12,790 nt of DNA from Burkholderiales bacterium UBA954 (lineage in GTDB: Bacteria; Pseudomonadota; Gammaproteobacteria; Burkholderiales; Burkholderiaceae_A): NCBI GenBank assembly GCA_002293155.1, contig DBCQ01000027.1, positions 1 to 12,790 on the forward strand, written 5' to 3'. A model generated the notes under the pieces. That model was not told where the DNA came from, searched no databases, and saw only the letters and a program-made list of their open reading frames with translations. Position 1 is the first letter of the stretch; every line of letters begins with the position of its first letter. Of this stretch, positions 1 to 6,758 are shown one piece after another. Position numbers and translations under genes: made by a program.

Positions 1-30
1 ACAATACGCTTGAATCCCGCAACGTGAGGG

Positions 31-44
31 ATACGCGCACGTAT
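31..44. promoter_or_regulatory. Inverted repeat, possible HigA operator
   Basis: The sequence reads ATACG, four bases, then CGTAT: a perfect 5-4-5 dyad about 100 bases upstream of the antitoxin start. HigA-type antitoxins usually repress their own promoters by binding short palindromes, so this could be an operator. A possible -10 hexamer (TATGAA, 42-47) overlaps its right arm, but no convincing -35 lies at the right distance. Short dyads occur by chance, so this is only a candidate. Confidence 0.25.
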
Positions 45-147
45 GAATAGCAGATAACACAATCTCAAATGAACTGTCCAACGACGCGGTGTATGGGGAT
101 CGGCAAGCATGAGATGGTCTCTCGTCACTCGAACATGTCTTAGGAAA

Positions 148-441
148 ATGAATAGGAGACGAATTGATCCTATCTCTCCTGGAGAAATGCTAGAAGAAGA
201 GTTTCTGAAACCGCTAGGCATTACCAAATATCGGCTTGCAAAAGATATTGGTGTTCCGGCGGGACGCATCAGCGAGATCGTAGCTGGCCGTCGTGCAGTT
301 ACAGCGGACACAGACTTACGTCTTTGCAAGTATTTTGGCTTGAGCGAAGGTTGGTGGTTGCGAGGACAGGTCCGCTTTGATACCGAGATAGCAAACGAAC
401 CCTTCAAAAGGAACTCGCTCGAATCAAGCAGTGTTCATTAA
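148..441 (+). CDS. higA: HigA-family XRE antitoxin, apparently without its toxin
   Basis: This encodes a 97-residue helix-turn-helix protein of the HigA (VapI-like) antitoxin family. Such proteins neutralise a HigB/RelE-type ribonuclease toxin and repress their own operon. The typical signature is present: the N-terminal PGEML-EEFLKPLGI stretch, the helix-turn-helix around LAKDIGVPAGRISEIVAGRR, ITADT-like AVTADTDLRL, and the closing GLSEGWWLRGQ-DTEIA segment, so the protein looks full length. I chose the ATG at 148 because homology begins there. The frame is open back to an ATG at 109, but the extra residues do not look like the family. The Shine-Dalgarno match (AGGA, 142-145) is poor and too close. 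No HigB reading frame is visible in the 147 bases upstream or directly downstream. The family call is firm; the symbol is by similarity only. Confidence 0.82.
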   Translation: MNRRRIDPISPGEMLEEEFLKPLGITKYRLAKDIGVPAGRISEIVAGRRAVTADTDLRLCKYFGLSEGWWLRGQVRFDTEIANEPFKRNSLESSSVH

Positions 442-460
442 TTGCGGCCTAGAGATAAAA

Positions 461-494
461 GAAAAGCCCCTTTGTAGGGGCCTTGTGTTTTTTT
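461..494 (+). terminator. Intrinsic terminator after the antitoxin gene
   Basis: A GCCCC/GGGGC stem (466-470 with 477-481) encloses a six-base loop. It is preceded by an A-rich run and followed, after a few bases, by seven T residues (488-494). It lies 24 bases past the antitoxin stop codon and would end that transcript, insulating it from the operon to the right. Confidence 0.75.
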
Positions 495-666
495 GGCGGG
501 GTAGAAGCGATTGTTTAACTGACTCGCTCAGTTTTCCCACCCCCTGCTTTTGGTGGTGTCGGGGATTCGAACGGGCCGCCCCTCATGGACGGCCGACGGC
601 ATATTGCTGCTCTTTGCTCTCTGAAAAAACACCAATTTGTACGCAGTAGCACACACATCGTCTTGA
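495..666. other. Non-coding stretch with small dyads and a tRNA-tail-like motif
   Basis: No convincing gene is visible here. It contains a short hairpin (AACTGA, five bases, TCAGTT, 517-533), a second dyad (GGCCG at 574-578 with CGGCC at 590-594), and at 551-572 a run that on the - strand resembles the end of a tRNA (GTTCGAATCCCCGACACC followed by ACCA). The acceptor plus T-stem spacing is two bases short and the T-stem does not pair, so it is not a functional tRNA gene. Confidence 0.5.
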
Positions 667-696
667 TTGACACGCATTATGCAAAAAACTAAAAAT
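667..696 (+). promoter_or_regulatory. Putative sigma70 promoter of the sulfo-lyase/TRAP operon
   Basis: A perfect -35 hexamer TTGACA (667-672) is followed by a 17-base spacer and TAAAAA (690-695), which matches four of six positions of the -10 consensus. Transcription would start near 702, giving a leader of about 70 bases before the GTG at 773. A nine-base palindrome, GCATTATGC (674-682), lies inside the spacer, where a bound repressor or LysR protein could act. This is the best promoter candidate upstream of the operon. Confidence 0.5.
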
Positions 697-760
697 AGCA
701 CTTAAAAATTCGATTAGACAAGCCAAGAGCTCTACATACAATTTGGATTTGTTATACAAG

Positions 761-766
761 AGGAGA
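761..766 (+). promoter_or_regulatory. Ribosome binding site fixing the lyase start at GTG 773
   Basis: AGGAGA lies six bases before a GTG at 773. The frame is open further upstream to a TTG at 743, but only the GTG has a well-placed Shine-Dalgarno sequence, and the family's N-terminus (short lead, F-P-R, then PTPLE) begins there. Confidence 0.8.
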
Positions 767-772
767 TTTTTT

Positions 773-1774
773 GTGGATGTATCTTGCTTTCCCCGCATCA
801 GCCTGGGCCATTTCCCCACACCGCTAGAACCCATGGCCAAGCTCACCGCCTTGCTGGGTGGCCCGCGCCTTTGGATCAAGCGCGATGATTGCACGGGCTT
901 GGCTTCTGGCGGTAATAAGACGCGGAAGCTTGAATTCCTTATGGCTGAGGCCGTTTCGGCTGGGGCTGATATTGTTATCACCCAAGGCGCTACTCAATCC
1001 AATCATGCGCGTCAAACCGCTGCTGCGGCTGCCAAACTCGGCATGAAGTGCTTGATTTTGCTGGAAGACCGAACGGGCAGCACCGACCCTAACTACGTTG
1101 ACAACGGCAACGTCATGCTCAATCGTCTGCACGGTGCGATCGTCGAGCGACGCGCCGGCGGCACCAATATGCAGCAAGAGATGGAAATCGCTGCTGACCG
1201 CTTGAGAAGCGAGGGTGCCCGCCCCTACGTGATTCCTGGGGGTGGTTCCAACCCTGTTGGCGCGCTGGGCTATGTGAATGCTGCATTTGAATTGATTGAG
1301 CAGGCGGCCTCGCGCGGTTTGCAGATCGACTATTTGGTGCACGCCACCGGCAGCGCGGGCACCCAAGCCGGGCTTGTCGCGGGTTTGTATGCCGCCAATA
1401 GCGATATCCGTCTGCTCGGTATCGGAACTCGCGCCCCGAAAGAGAAGCAAGAACAGATGGTGTTTGACCTGGCTTGCCGAACCCTCGATCACATGGGTAT
1501 GCGACACACACTTGCGCCCGAGGCTGTCGCGGCTAATTGTGATTACGTCGGCTCGGGTTACGGCATTCCGACTAGTGGTATGGTGGAGGCTGTGGAGATG
1601 CTGGCTCGCACCGAAGGCTTACTTCTTGACCCGGTCTATTCAGGCAAGGGTATGGCAGGCCTCGTTGACCTGATCCGTAAAGGCCACTTCAAACCTACCG
1701 ACAACGTTGTCTTCCTGCACACGGGGGGATCCGTTGCTTTGTTTGGTTATCCAGCGGCGTTCGAGTATGAATAG
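773..1774 (+). CDS. cuyA: PLP-dependent L-cysteate sulfo-lyase / D-cysteine desulfhydrase family enzyme
   Basis: This is a 333-residue fold-type II PLP enzyme of the ACC deaminase / D-cysteine desulfhydrase family. Visible features are PTPLE (15-19), IKRDD (35-39), the PLP lysine K49 in [14 protein letters not shown] (75-78), the phosphate-binding loop TGSAGTQAG (192-200), LDPVYSGK (285-292) and [11 protein letters not shown] (316-326). E. coli-type DcyD has GGNKLRKLEF and AIQSNHVRQ. Here [30 protein letters not shown] and APKEKQE resemble, as I recall it, the CuyA group. CuyA converts L-cysteate to pyruvate, ammonium and sulfite; DcyD converts D-cysteine to pyruvate, ammonium and sulfide. 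The family is certain but the substrate is inferred. It is the first gene of an operon with a TRAP transporter, 51 bases ahead of dctP. The enzyme has no signal peptide and should be cytoplasmic. Confidence 0.85.
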   Translation: MDVSCFPRISLGHFPTPLEPMAKLTALLGGPRLWIKRDDCTGLASGGNKTRKLEFLMAEAVSAGADIVITQGATQSNHARQTAAAAAKLGMKCLILLEDRTGSTDPNYVDNGNVMLNRLHGAIVERRAGGTNMQQEMEIAADRLRSEGARPYVIPGGGSNPVGALGYVNAAFELIEQAASRGLQIDYLVHATGSAGTQAGLVAGLYAANSDIRLLGIGTRAPKEKQEQMVFDLACRTLDHMGMRHTLAPEAVAANCDYVGSGYGIPTSGMVEAVEMLARTEGLLLDPVYSGKGMAGLVDLIRKGHFKPTDNVVFLHTGGSVALFGYPAAFEYE

Positions 1775-1825
1775 TGCCGATCATTTTCCGTTCGAAGTTT
1801 TCTTTCACTCACTTAAGGAGCGTTT

Positions 1826-2818
1826 ATGAAGAAGTTCTCGAAAATCACAATGACCGTACTCGGTGGTCTGCTGGCAGTAGCCCCGGCCGCTATGGCGCAA
1901 ACAACCTTGCGGCTATCCACCTATGTTAACGAAGTGGATCCGCGCTATGAGGGGTTTAAAAAATTCGCTGAGTTGGCGGCTGCCAAAACGTCTGGGCGAG
2001 TCAAAGTGCAAATTTTCCCTTCCTCGACACTACATGGTTGGAGCGAGGGTGTCGACGCCATGCTCGGCGGCGTTTCTGATATTAGCTGGGTACCAACCGG
2101 TGAGAAACGTTTGCCCTGCTATGGGGTGACATCCCTCTACCCCATGGTGGTGGACATGAGCAAGCAGATTGAGCTCGACGCTGCTTACTCAACTCTCATG
2201 AAAGACGAAGCGGCCAAAGTGGGCTTAGTCCCTCTGATTAACTCTAACTATTCGTATGACCAAGAGTGGTGGTTCAAAAAGCCTGGTACTGACTTGTCCA
2301 AGATGAACGGCATGCTGGTCCGCTCTATCGGCCCGCTGGTGTCGACGATGATCGAAACTTGGGGCGGCAAGCCAGTATTCATCGCACCTAAAGAGGTCTT
2401 CCAATCGGCGGAGCGCGGTGTGGTGGACGGCATCAATATGGGGGTTGCCACTTACAGCGCGAACAAACTCTGGGGCGTTATGCCGCACATGGTCCAGGCG
2501 AATATGTTCTACGGCAACATTAACTATATGATCAACAAGAAAAAGTTCGACGTACTTACACCTGCTGATCAAACTGCATTGATGGCGGCTGCCAAGGAGT
2601 CTGAGGCTTGGCTCAAGCCGCTTTACGAGAAGTCCGTCGACACCGATATCGCTAATGCTGTGAAGCAAGGTGGTACGGTTACCAAAGTTCCGGCGGCCCA
2701 GCGCAAGGCGATGGCAGATGCGATTGCGGCCAAGTGGAAGCCTGAAGTCGATAAGAGCTGCGGTATGGATCAAGCTAACAAGGTCAGAGCTTTGTTCGCC
2801 AAACACACCGCTAAGTGA
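1826..2818 (+). CDS. dctP: TRAP transporter substrate-binding protein (DctP family)
   Basis: This is a 330-residue periplasmic solute receptor for a TRAP transporter. It carries a clear signal peptide: basic MKK start, hydrophobic stretch to about residue 20, and probable cleavage after AMA (22-24). The mature part starts with TTLRLSTYVNEVDPR and contains the conserved segment GMLVRSIGP, whose R166 corresponds to the family's carboxylate-binding arginine, then GG-PV-IAP-EVFQSAERGVVDG. Two cysteines (98 and 312) in an exported protein could form a disulfide. The ATG at 1826 follows AAGGAG by six bases. The family typically binds organic acids, including sulfonates, keto acids and ectoines; the ligand cannot be read from sequence. 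Its place behind the CuyA-like lyase suggests a cysteate-like ligand. Confidence 0.92.
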   Translation: MKKFSKITMTVLGGLLAVAPAAMAQTTLRLSTYVNEVDPRYEGFKKFAELAAAKTSGRVKVQIFPSSTLHGWSEGVDAMLGGVSDISWVPTGEKRLPCYGVTSLYPMVVDMSKQIELDAAYSTLMKDEAAKVGLVPLINSNYSYDQEWWFKKPGTDLSKMNGMLVRSIGPLVSTMIETWGGKPVFIAPKEVFQSAERGVVDGINMGVATYSANKLWGVMPHMVQANMFYGNINYMINKKKFDVLTPADQTALMAAAKESEAWLKPLYEKSVDTDIANAVKQGGTVTKVPAAQRKAMADAIAAKWKPEVDKSCGMDQANKVRALFAKHTAK

Positions 2819-2823
2819 GGAAC

Positions 2824-3348
2824 ATGCGAGCGCTGCTTAGAGTTTTTGATCGGCTGGCCCTAGGGCTGGCCATCGTCGGCGCGCTGATCATCGTCGTGCA
2901 AATGGTTTGGATATCGTACGGAGTGTTTATGCGCTACGTTCTATCCAGCCCAGATGGCACGGTCACGGAGGCAACAGCGCTGCTGTTGTTTCCAACCGCA
3001 TTCTTAGGTTTGGCGTTCGCGCTCAAAGAGAGCGCCTATCCCAAAGTAACATTTTTATTGGATGTCTTGAAACCGAGTGCCCAGCGGTGGTTAGAGGCAC
3101 TGAATTTGCTATTGATGATACTTGTCGCAGGATTTTTCGCAGTTGCAGCGGTTCAAGGAACCATCGGGTCATTCCGTTCGGGGTCGGCGTCGGAAATCCT
3201 TCATTGGCCTCGGTACCTTTTTTGGACCCCGGCCACCATTTCGCTACTTTTTTTCACGACTTACGCCATTCTCAAGTTGGTTGATCTCTTGAAGTCCAGC
3301 TCGGACGAAACAGTTGACAGCACAGCCAGTCGCAGTACACCACAATAG
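2824..3348 (+). CDS. dctQ: TRAP transporter small membrane subunit (DctQ family)
   Basis: This is the small integral membrane component of the TRAP transporter, 174 residues. It shows the family's four transmembrane helices at about residues 11-35, 49-69, 91-113 and 131-153, with the usual sequence GVFMRYVLSSPDGTVTEA after helix 1. I prefer the ATG at 2824: GAGG (2817-2820) lies just before it, whereas a GTG at 2815 overlapping the dctP stop has no Shine-Dalgarno sequence. Either way the gene follows dctP with at most five bases between them and is surely co-transcribed and coupled. The C-terminal 20 residues are polar (Ser/Thr-rich) and probably cytoplasmic. Confidence 0.9.
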   Translation: MRALLRVFDRLALGLAIVGALIIVVQMVWISYGVFMRYVLSSPDGTVTEATALLLFPTAFLGLAFALKESAYPKVTFLLDVLKPSAQRWLEALNLLLMILVAGFFAVAAVQGTIGSFRSGSASEILHWPRYLFWTPATISLLFFTTYAILKLVDLLKSSSDETVDSTASRSTPQ

Positions 3349-3356
3349 GAGTCACC

Positions 3357-4658
3357 ATGGAGTGGTATCACGTTGGAATAGGTCTGATGGCTTTGCTGGT
3401 TTTGTTCATCGGCATCGGTCTGCCCATTCCGTTCGCGCTGGCGGGCGCCTCTATGCCGTTCTTGTTTTATATCCAAGGCTGGTCCACTGCTCTTGTCAGC
3501 AGTCAACTCAAGCTCTGGGGGGTCTGGATTGATTACGTATTGCTGGCGGTTCCGCTCTTCGTTTTTTTGGGGGAACTGATCGGACGATCCAACATAGGCC
3601 CGAACCTCTACCAGTTCATGCACCGTGGTGTGCGCGTTCGTGGGTCTGCGGCCTATGGAAGCATTGCCGCTTGCGCAGGTTTCGGCGCGGTTTGCGGCTC
3701 GTCCATGGTGGGCTCGCTTACCATCGGCGGCGTTGCTCTTCCCGAGATGAAAAAACTCGGTTATGACAACCGACTGTCCAGCGGGGTGCTGGCTGCTGGT
3801 GGGACACTGAGCGTATTGATCCCGCCGAGTCTGATCTTGCTCTTTTATGGCATTGTGACCAACACCTCGATTGGTGATCTGTTTATCGCTGGCATCATTC
3901 CTGGCCTTATTCTCGTGCTCTTGTTCTGCCTAATCGTTTTTGTTTGGGGAAAACTCTACCCTTCTCACATCCCAGATGCAGATGGAACGCAGCGCACCGG
4001 CATTCGCGAGATGCTCACTTCACTGGGCCCGATCATCGTGATCGGTCTCGTGATCACTGTATCGATTTACGCTGGCATTGCCACCCCGACCGAAGCTGCG
4101 GCTGTTGCTGCGCTCCTCACGGTCATTCTTGCATTCACCATCGGCGGGCTTGATTTCACGGGCTTCAAGGCGGCCCTGATGTCCACCATGCGCACCATGG
4201 GCTATTTGGGTCTCCTGCTTTCTGCCGGCGTCTTGTTTGGTTTCGTGATGACCTATTACCAGGTGCCGCAGCAGTTCACAGAACTTTTCAAAACCTTTCA
4301 ATTGAGCCCTTATGAGGTGCTGGCGATTGTGGTTGTTTTCTATTTGGTATTGGGTATGTTCATGGAGCCGGTATCCATGACCTTCATCACCTTGCCGACC
4401 ATCTTCCCGCTGATGTACGCGGCGGGCTGGGACATGATCTGGTTCGGCATCATCTTCACCATCACGATGGAAATCGCAGTGCTAACGCCTCCCGTGGGGC
4501 TTAACCTGTACGTGATTCAGGGTATTAGTCGAGGATCAATTACCATCAGCGAAGTGATTTACGGATCTCTTCCTTTTGTTGGAAGTATGCTGGTGCTTAT
4601 TGCTTTGCTCATCATGATGCCGGAGATTGCCACCTTCCTGCCGAAAGCCATGAAGTGA
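3357..4658 (+). CDS. dctM: TRAP transporter large membrane subunit (DctM family)
   Basis: This is the large permease component of the TRAP transporter: 433 residues, a normal family length, strongly hydrophobic with about 12 helices. Typical family stretches are visible: GIGLPIPFALAGAS near the start, AACAGFGAVCGSSMVGSLTIGGVALPEMKK-GYD around residue 100, then GGTLSVLIPPSLILLFYGI-T--SIGDLFIAGIIPGL, ATPTEAAAVAAL, and ITMEIAVLTPPVGLNLYVIQGI near the end. The protein couples substrate import to an ion gradient, normally sodium. The ATG at 3357 is preceded by AGGAG (3347-3351) overlapping the dctQ stop, so the two genes are coupled. Its own stop overlaps the next gene's GTG. Confidence 0.93.
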   Translation: MEWYHVGIGLMALLVLFIGIGLPIPFALAGASMPFLFYIQGWSTALVSSQLKLWGVWIDYVLLAVPLFVFLGELIGRSNIGPNLYQFMHRGVRVRGSAAYGSIAACAGFGAVCGSSMVGSLTIGGVALPEMKKLGYDNRLSSGVLAAGGTLSVLIPPSLILLFYGIVTNTSIGDLFIAGIIPGLILVLLFCLIVFVWGKLYPSHIPDADGTQRTGIREMLTSLGPIIVIGLVITVSIYAGIATPTEAAAVAALLTVILAFTIGGLDFTGFKAALMSTMRTMGYLGLLLSAGVLFGFVMTYYQVPQQFTELFKTFQLSPYEVLAIVVVFYLVLGMFMEPVSMTFITLPTIFPLMYAAGWDMIWFGIIFTITMEIAVLTPPVGLNLYVIQGISRGSITISEVIYGSLPFVGSMLVLIALLIMMPEIATFLPKAMK

Positions 4659-5455
4659 GTGATTCTCCAGTCCCCATTCTTCCGTATCGCCGGGCGGGGC
4701 GAGGCCCAGCTCTTGTCTTGGTTCATGGCTATCTGGGTGGTTCAAGCCAATGGCTGGCCGAAATGGAGCGCTTGCGCCTACATTTTGACGTGATTGCCGT
4801 TGACCTCGCCGGATACGGTGATGCCAGGCATTTGACTGCCCCAAAGAGCATCGTAGCTCATGCTCAGTCTGTTTTGAATACACTGGATCAGTTGGGTGTT
4901 CAAAATTTCCATTTGTTGGGCCACTCCATGGGCGGCATGATCGTGCAGGAAATCGTACATCAAGCACCCAAACGGGTTGTTCGCTTGGTGCTCTATGGCA
5001 CGGGGCCTCAAGGCAGTATTCCCGGTCGCTTCGAAACCATGGCGCGTTCGCGTGAGCGCCTTGCGGAAGATGGGGTCGAGCGCACCGCTCGGCGCATCTG
5101 CGCCACATGGTTGCTTGATCGCGAAGCCTCGACCGCTTTTGAATTGCTCGCAGCACTCGGCACCTGCGTCAGCCACCAAGCCGCAGAGGCTGGCCTGTGG
5201 GCGATGGAAAGCTGGGACGGACGAGATAGGCTGGCATCAATTCAGCAACAAACGCTGATCATTTGGGGCGAAGTCGATCGCAGCTACGGCTGGTCGCAAA
5301 TTGAAGCCCTATGGCGAGGCATACCTGGCGCATCACTCGCTGTGCTACCGGCCTGCTCGCACGCGCTTCACTTGGAGCGCACCGCGCTGTTCCAAATACT
5401 TTTGCTCGAATTTCTTTTAGCGCCAGCAACGCGGGGTACAGTGGTGACCGCTTAG
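4655..5455 (+). CDS. Alpha/beta-hydrolase, fifth gene of the operon
   Basis: This is a 266-residue alpha/beta-hydrolase fold enzyme. The oxyanion-hole motif is LVHGYLG (H24-G25), the nucleophile elbow LLGHSMGG carries Ser91, the acid is probably Asp208 in IWGEVDRS, and His236 in PACSHALHLE completes the triad. A helical cap region lies at about residues 120-190. There is no signal peptide, so it should be cytoplasmic. The GTG start overlaps the dctM stop (GTGA), showing translational coupling and a shared role with the transporter. Members of this family cleave esters, thioesters, lactones or C-C bonds, so the reaction cannot be named. In this operon it may free an acid or amine from an imported conjugate. 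Confidence 0.85.
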   Translation: MSDSPVPILPYRRAGRGPALVLVHGYLGGSSQWLAEMERLRLHFDVIAVDLAGYGDARHLTAPKSIVAHAQSVLNTLDQLGVQNFHLLGHSMGGMIVQEIVHQAPKRVVRLVLYGTGPQGSIPGRFETMARSRERLAEDGVERTARRICATWLLDREASTAFELLAALGTCVSHQAAEAGLWAMESWDGRDRLASIQQQTLIIWGEVDRSYGWSQIEALWRGIPGASLAVLPACSHALHLERTALFQILLLEFLLAPATRGTVVTA

Positions 5456-5499
5456 TGGTATTGATCGCGCCGTTCGGCAACGAGTAAACGCTAGACGTG

Positions 5500-5509
5500 G
5501 CAAATTTGC
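5500..5509. promoter_or_regulatory. Palindrome GCAAATTTGC before the LysR gene
   Basis: This perfect ten-base palindrome lies in the 107-base gap between the hydrolase and the LysR regulator, 53 bases before the ATG. LysR regulators often control their own gene through dyads of this kind. No convincing promoter hexamers accompany it, so the role is a guess. Confidence 0.2.
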
Positions 5510-5562
5510 TTTGCGGTAACACTTGAGTTAATAACGGGGACCCAAGAGATTAGGGAGTGCCC

Positions 5563-6477
5563 ATGGAACTAAAGTGGCTGGATGACTATTTGGCCTTGAT
5601 TGAAGCGGGTTCGTTTTCGGCTGCCGCCGAGAAACGTCACGTTTCGCAGCCTGCTTTTTCTCGGCGCATCCAGCTCTTTGAAGAGTGGCTCGGCGTTGAA
5701 TTGATTGATCGCAGTCGCAAGCCGTTGCGATTCACGCCACTGGCGGTGCAGCACGAGGCATCCTTTCGCAGCTTGGCAACACAAATCCAGGAATTTCGCT
5801 CCATATTAAGGTCTGAGGCCAGTTCCAGTCCTGGCCTGGTCATCGCCGCACAGCACAGCTTAGCTGCGACTTACCTCCCCGTATTTTTGCAGAGGATGCG
5901 AACGCTGCAAGCTGAACAGCGCTTTCGTATTCGCTCGGAAAACCGCGATGAAGGCGTGACTTTACTACTGCGAGGCGAGGCAGACATCTTACTCACCTAC
6001 GAGACTGAGACCGAAAGCACCAGTATTCCGACACAACTGGCCTCGGCCTGCGTTGTGGGCGAAGATACTTTGGTGCTGGTCGCCAGTCCCAAGCTGGCTG
6101 GGTCAGAAGAGTTTTCTGCGCCGGATAGTCCCATGCCATTGTTATGCTTTCCACCCGAGACCTTCTTTGGGCAGGTAGTCCGTACCCGCGCTCTGCCGGA
6201 GCTCATGCAGTCGCGCCTTGTAGCGGTGCAATACGTCAGCGAGTTCAGCCTCGGCTTGCGTGAAATGGCGCTGCTTCATCAAGGTGCGGCTTGGCTTCCC
6301 CGCAGTTTGGTCGCTCAAGAGCTCAAACAGGGACGTCTTCAGGAACTGCCCGCCATCGGTCTCGAAGTACCCTTGTCGATCAAGACATATTTTGCAACCC
6401 ACGGAAACCAAGCGCTGCAAACCTTGTTTGCTAAGTTCAAAGCGAGCCAAGACAACGATCGGGTTGCGAAGGCATAG
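5563..6477 (+). CDS. LysR-type transcriptional regulator
   Basis: This 304-residue regulator has the LysR N-terminal winged helix-turn-helix (MELKWLDDYLALIEAGSFSA, then AAEKRHVSQPAFSRRIQLFE and ELIDRSRKPLRFTP) in the first 60 residues, followed by a periplasmic-binding-like effector domain from about residue 88 to the end. I chose the ATG at 5563, five bases after AGGGAG (5552-5557); a GTG at 5557 lies within that Shine-Dalgarno sequence. It probably controls the lyase-TRAP-hydrolase operon in response to the imported compound or a product. It lies last on the same strand rather than divergently at the head, which is less usual for a LysR regulator of its neighbours. Confidence 0.92.
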   Translation: MELKWLDDYLALIEAGSFSAAAEKRHVSQPAFSRRIQLFEEWLGVELIDRSRKPLRFTPLAVQHEASFRSLATQIQEFRSILRSEASSSPGLVIAAQHSLAATYLPVFLQRMRTLQAEQRFRIRSENRDEGVTLLLRGEADILLTYETETESTSIPTQLASACVVGEDTLVLVASPKLAGSEEFSAPDSPMPLLCFPPETFFGQVVRTRALPELMQSRLVAVQYVSEFSLGLREMALLHQGAAWLPRSLVAQELKQGRLQELPAIGLEVPLSIKTYFATHGNQALQTLFAKFKASQDNDRVAKA

Positions 6478-6583
6478 AGGCAACTTGGAACTCTACCCTT
6501 ATGACGTCAGTCTTAAGCATCATAGCGAACTTAGAGATCTTTGTAGTGATCCAAGCTGAGAGAAAAAACTGTTTGGAATTTGA

Positions 6584-6660
<77 letters not shown>

Positions 6661-6671
6661 ACAAGCGCTCG

Positions 6672-6700
6672 ATTTTACAAGAAAACATGTGCGCCAACAA
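6672..6700 (-). promoter_or_regulatory. Putative promoter of the tRNA gene
   Basis: On the - strand, TTGTTG (6695-6700) and TAAAAT (6672-6677) are separated by 17 bases and lie just before the mature 5' end at 6660. The -10 matches five of six consensus positions and the -35 three of six. A start near 6665 would leave a short 5' leader for RNase P to remove. Confidence 0.4.
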
Positions 6701-6758
6701 CCGGCTCCGAGTCGACGCATAAGGGGGGCTACCTCGAGCAGTTGATCCATCCCGCCGA

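Noticed and set aside
69..143. 24-codon frame upstream of the antitoxin as a HigB remnant
   Set aside because: Its translation has none of the HigB C-terminal features, and it is too short to judge.
551..600. Complete tRNA gene on the minus strand
   Set aside because: Only the loop consensus is present; the acceptor plus T-stem spacing is two bases short, the T-stem does not pair and no anticodon arm is found.
431..649. 72-codon frame after the antitoxin gene
   Set aside because: It runs through the intrinsic terminator and the tRNA-tail-like motif; composition is low-complexity Cys/Trp/Arg and there is no ribosome binding site.
583..981. Minus-strand open frame overlapping the operon promoter and the lyase gene start
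   Set aside because: It overlaps a well-supported gene on the other strand and the translation shows no family features.
824..1507. Antisense frames within the lyase gene
   Set aside because: They are shadows of the strongly supported PLP enzyme on the + strand.
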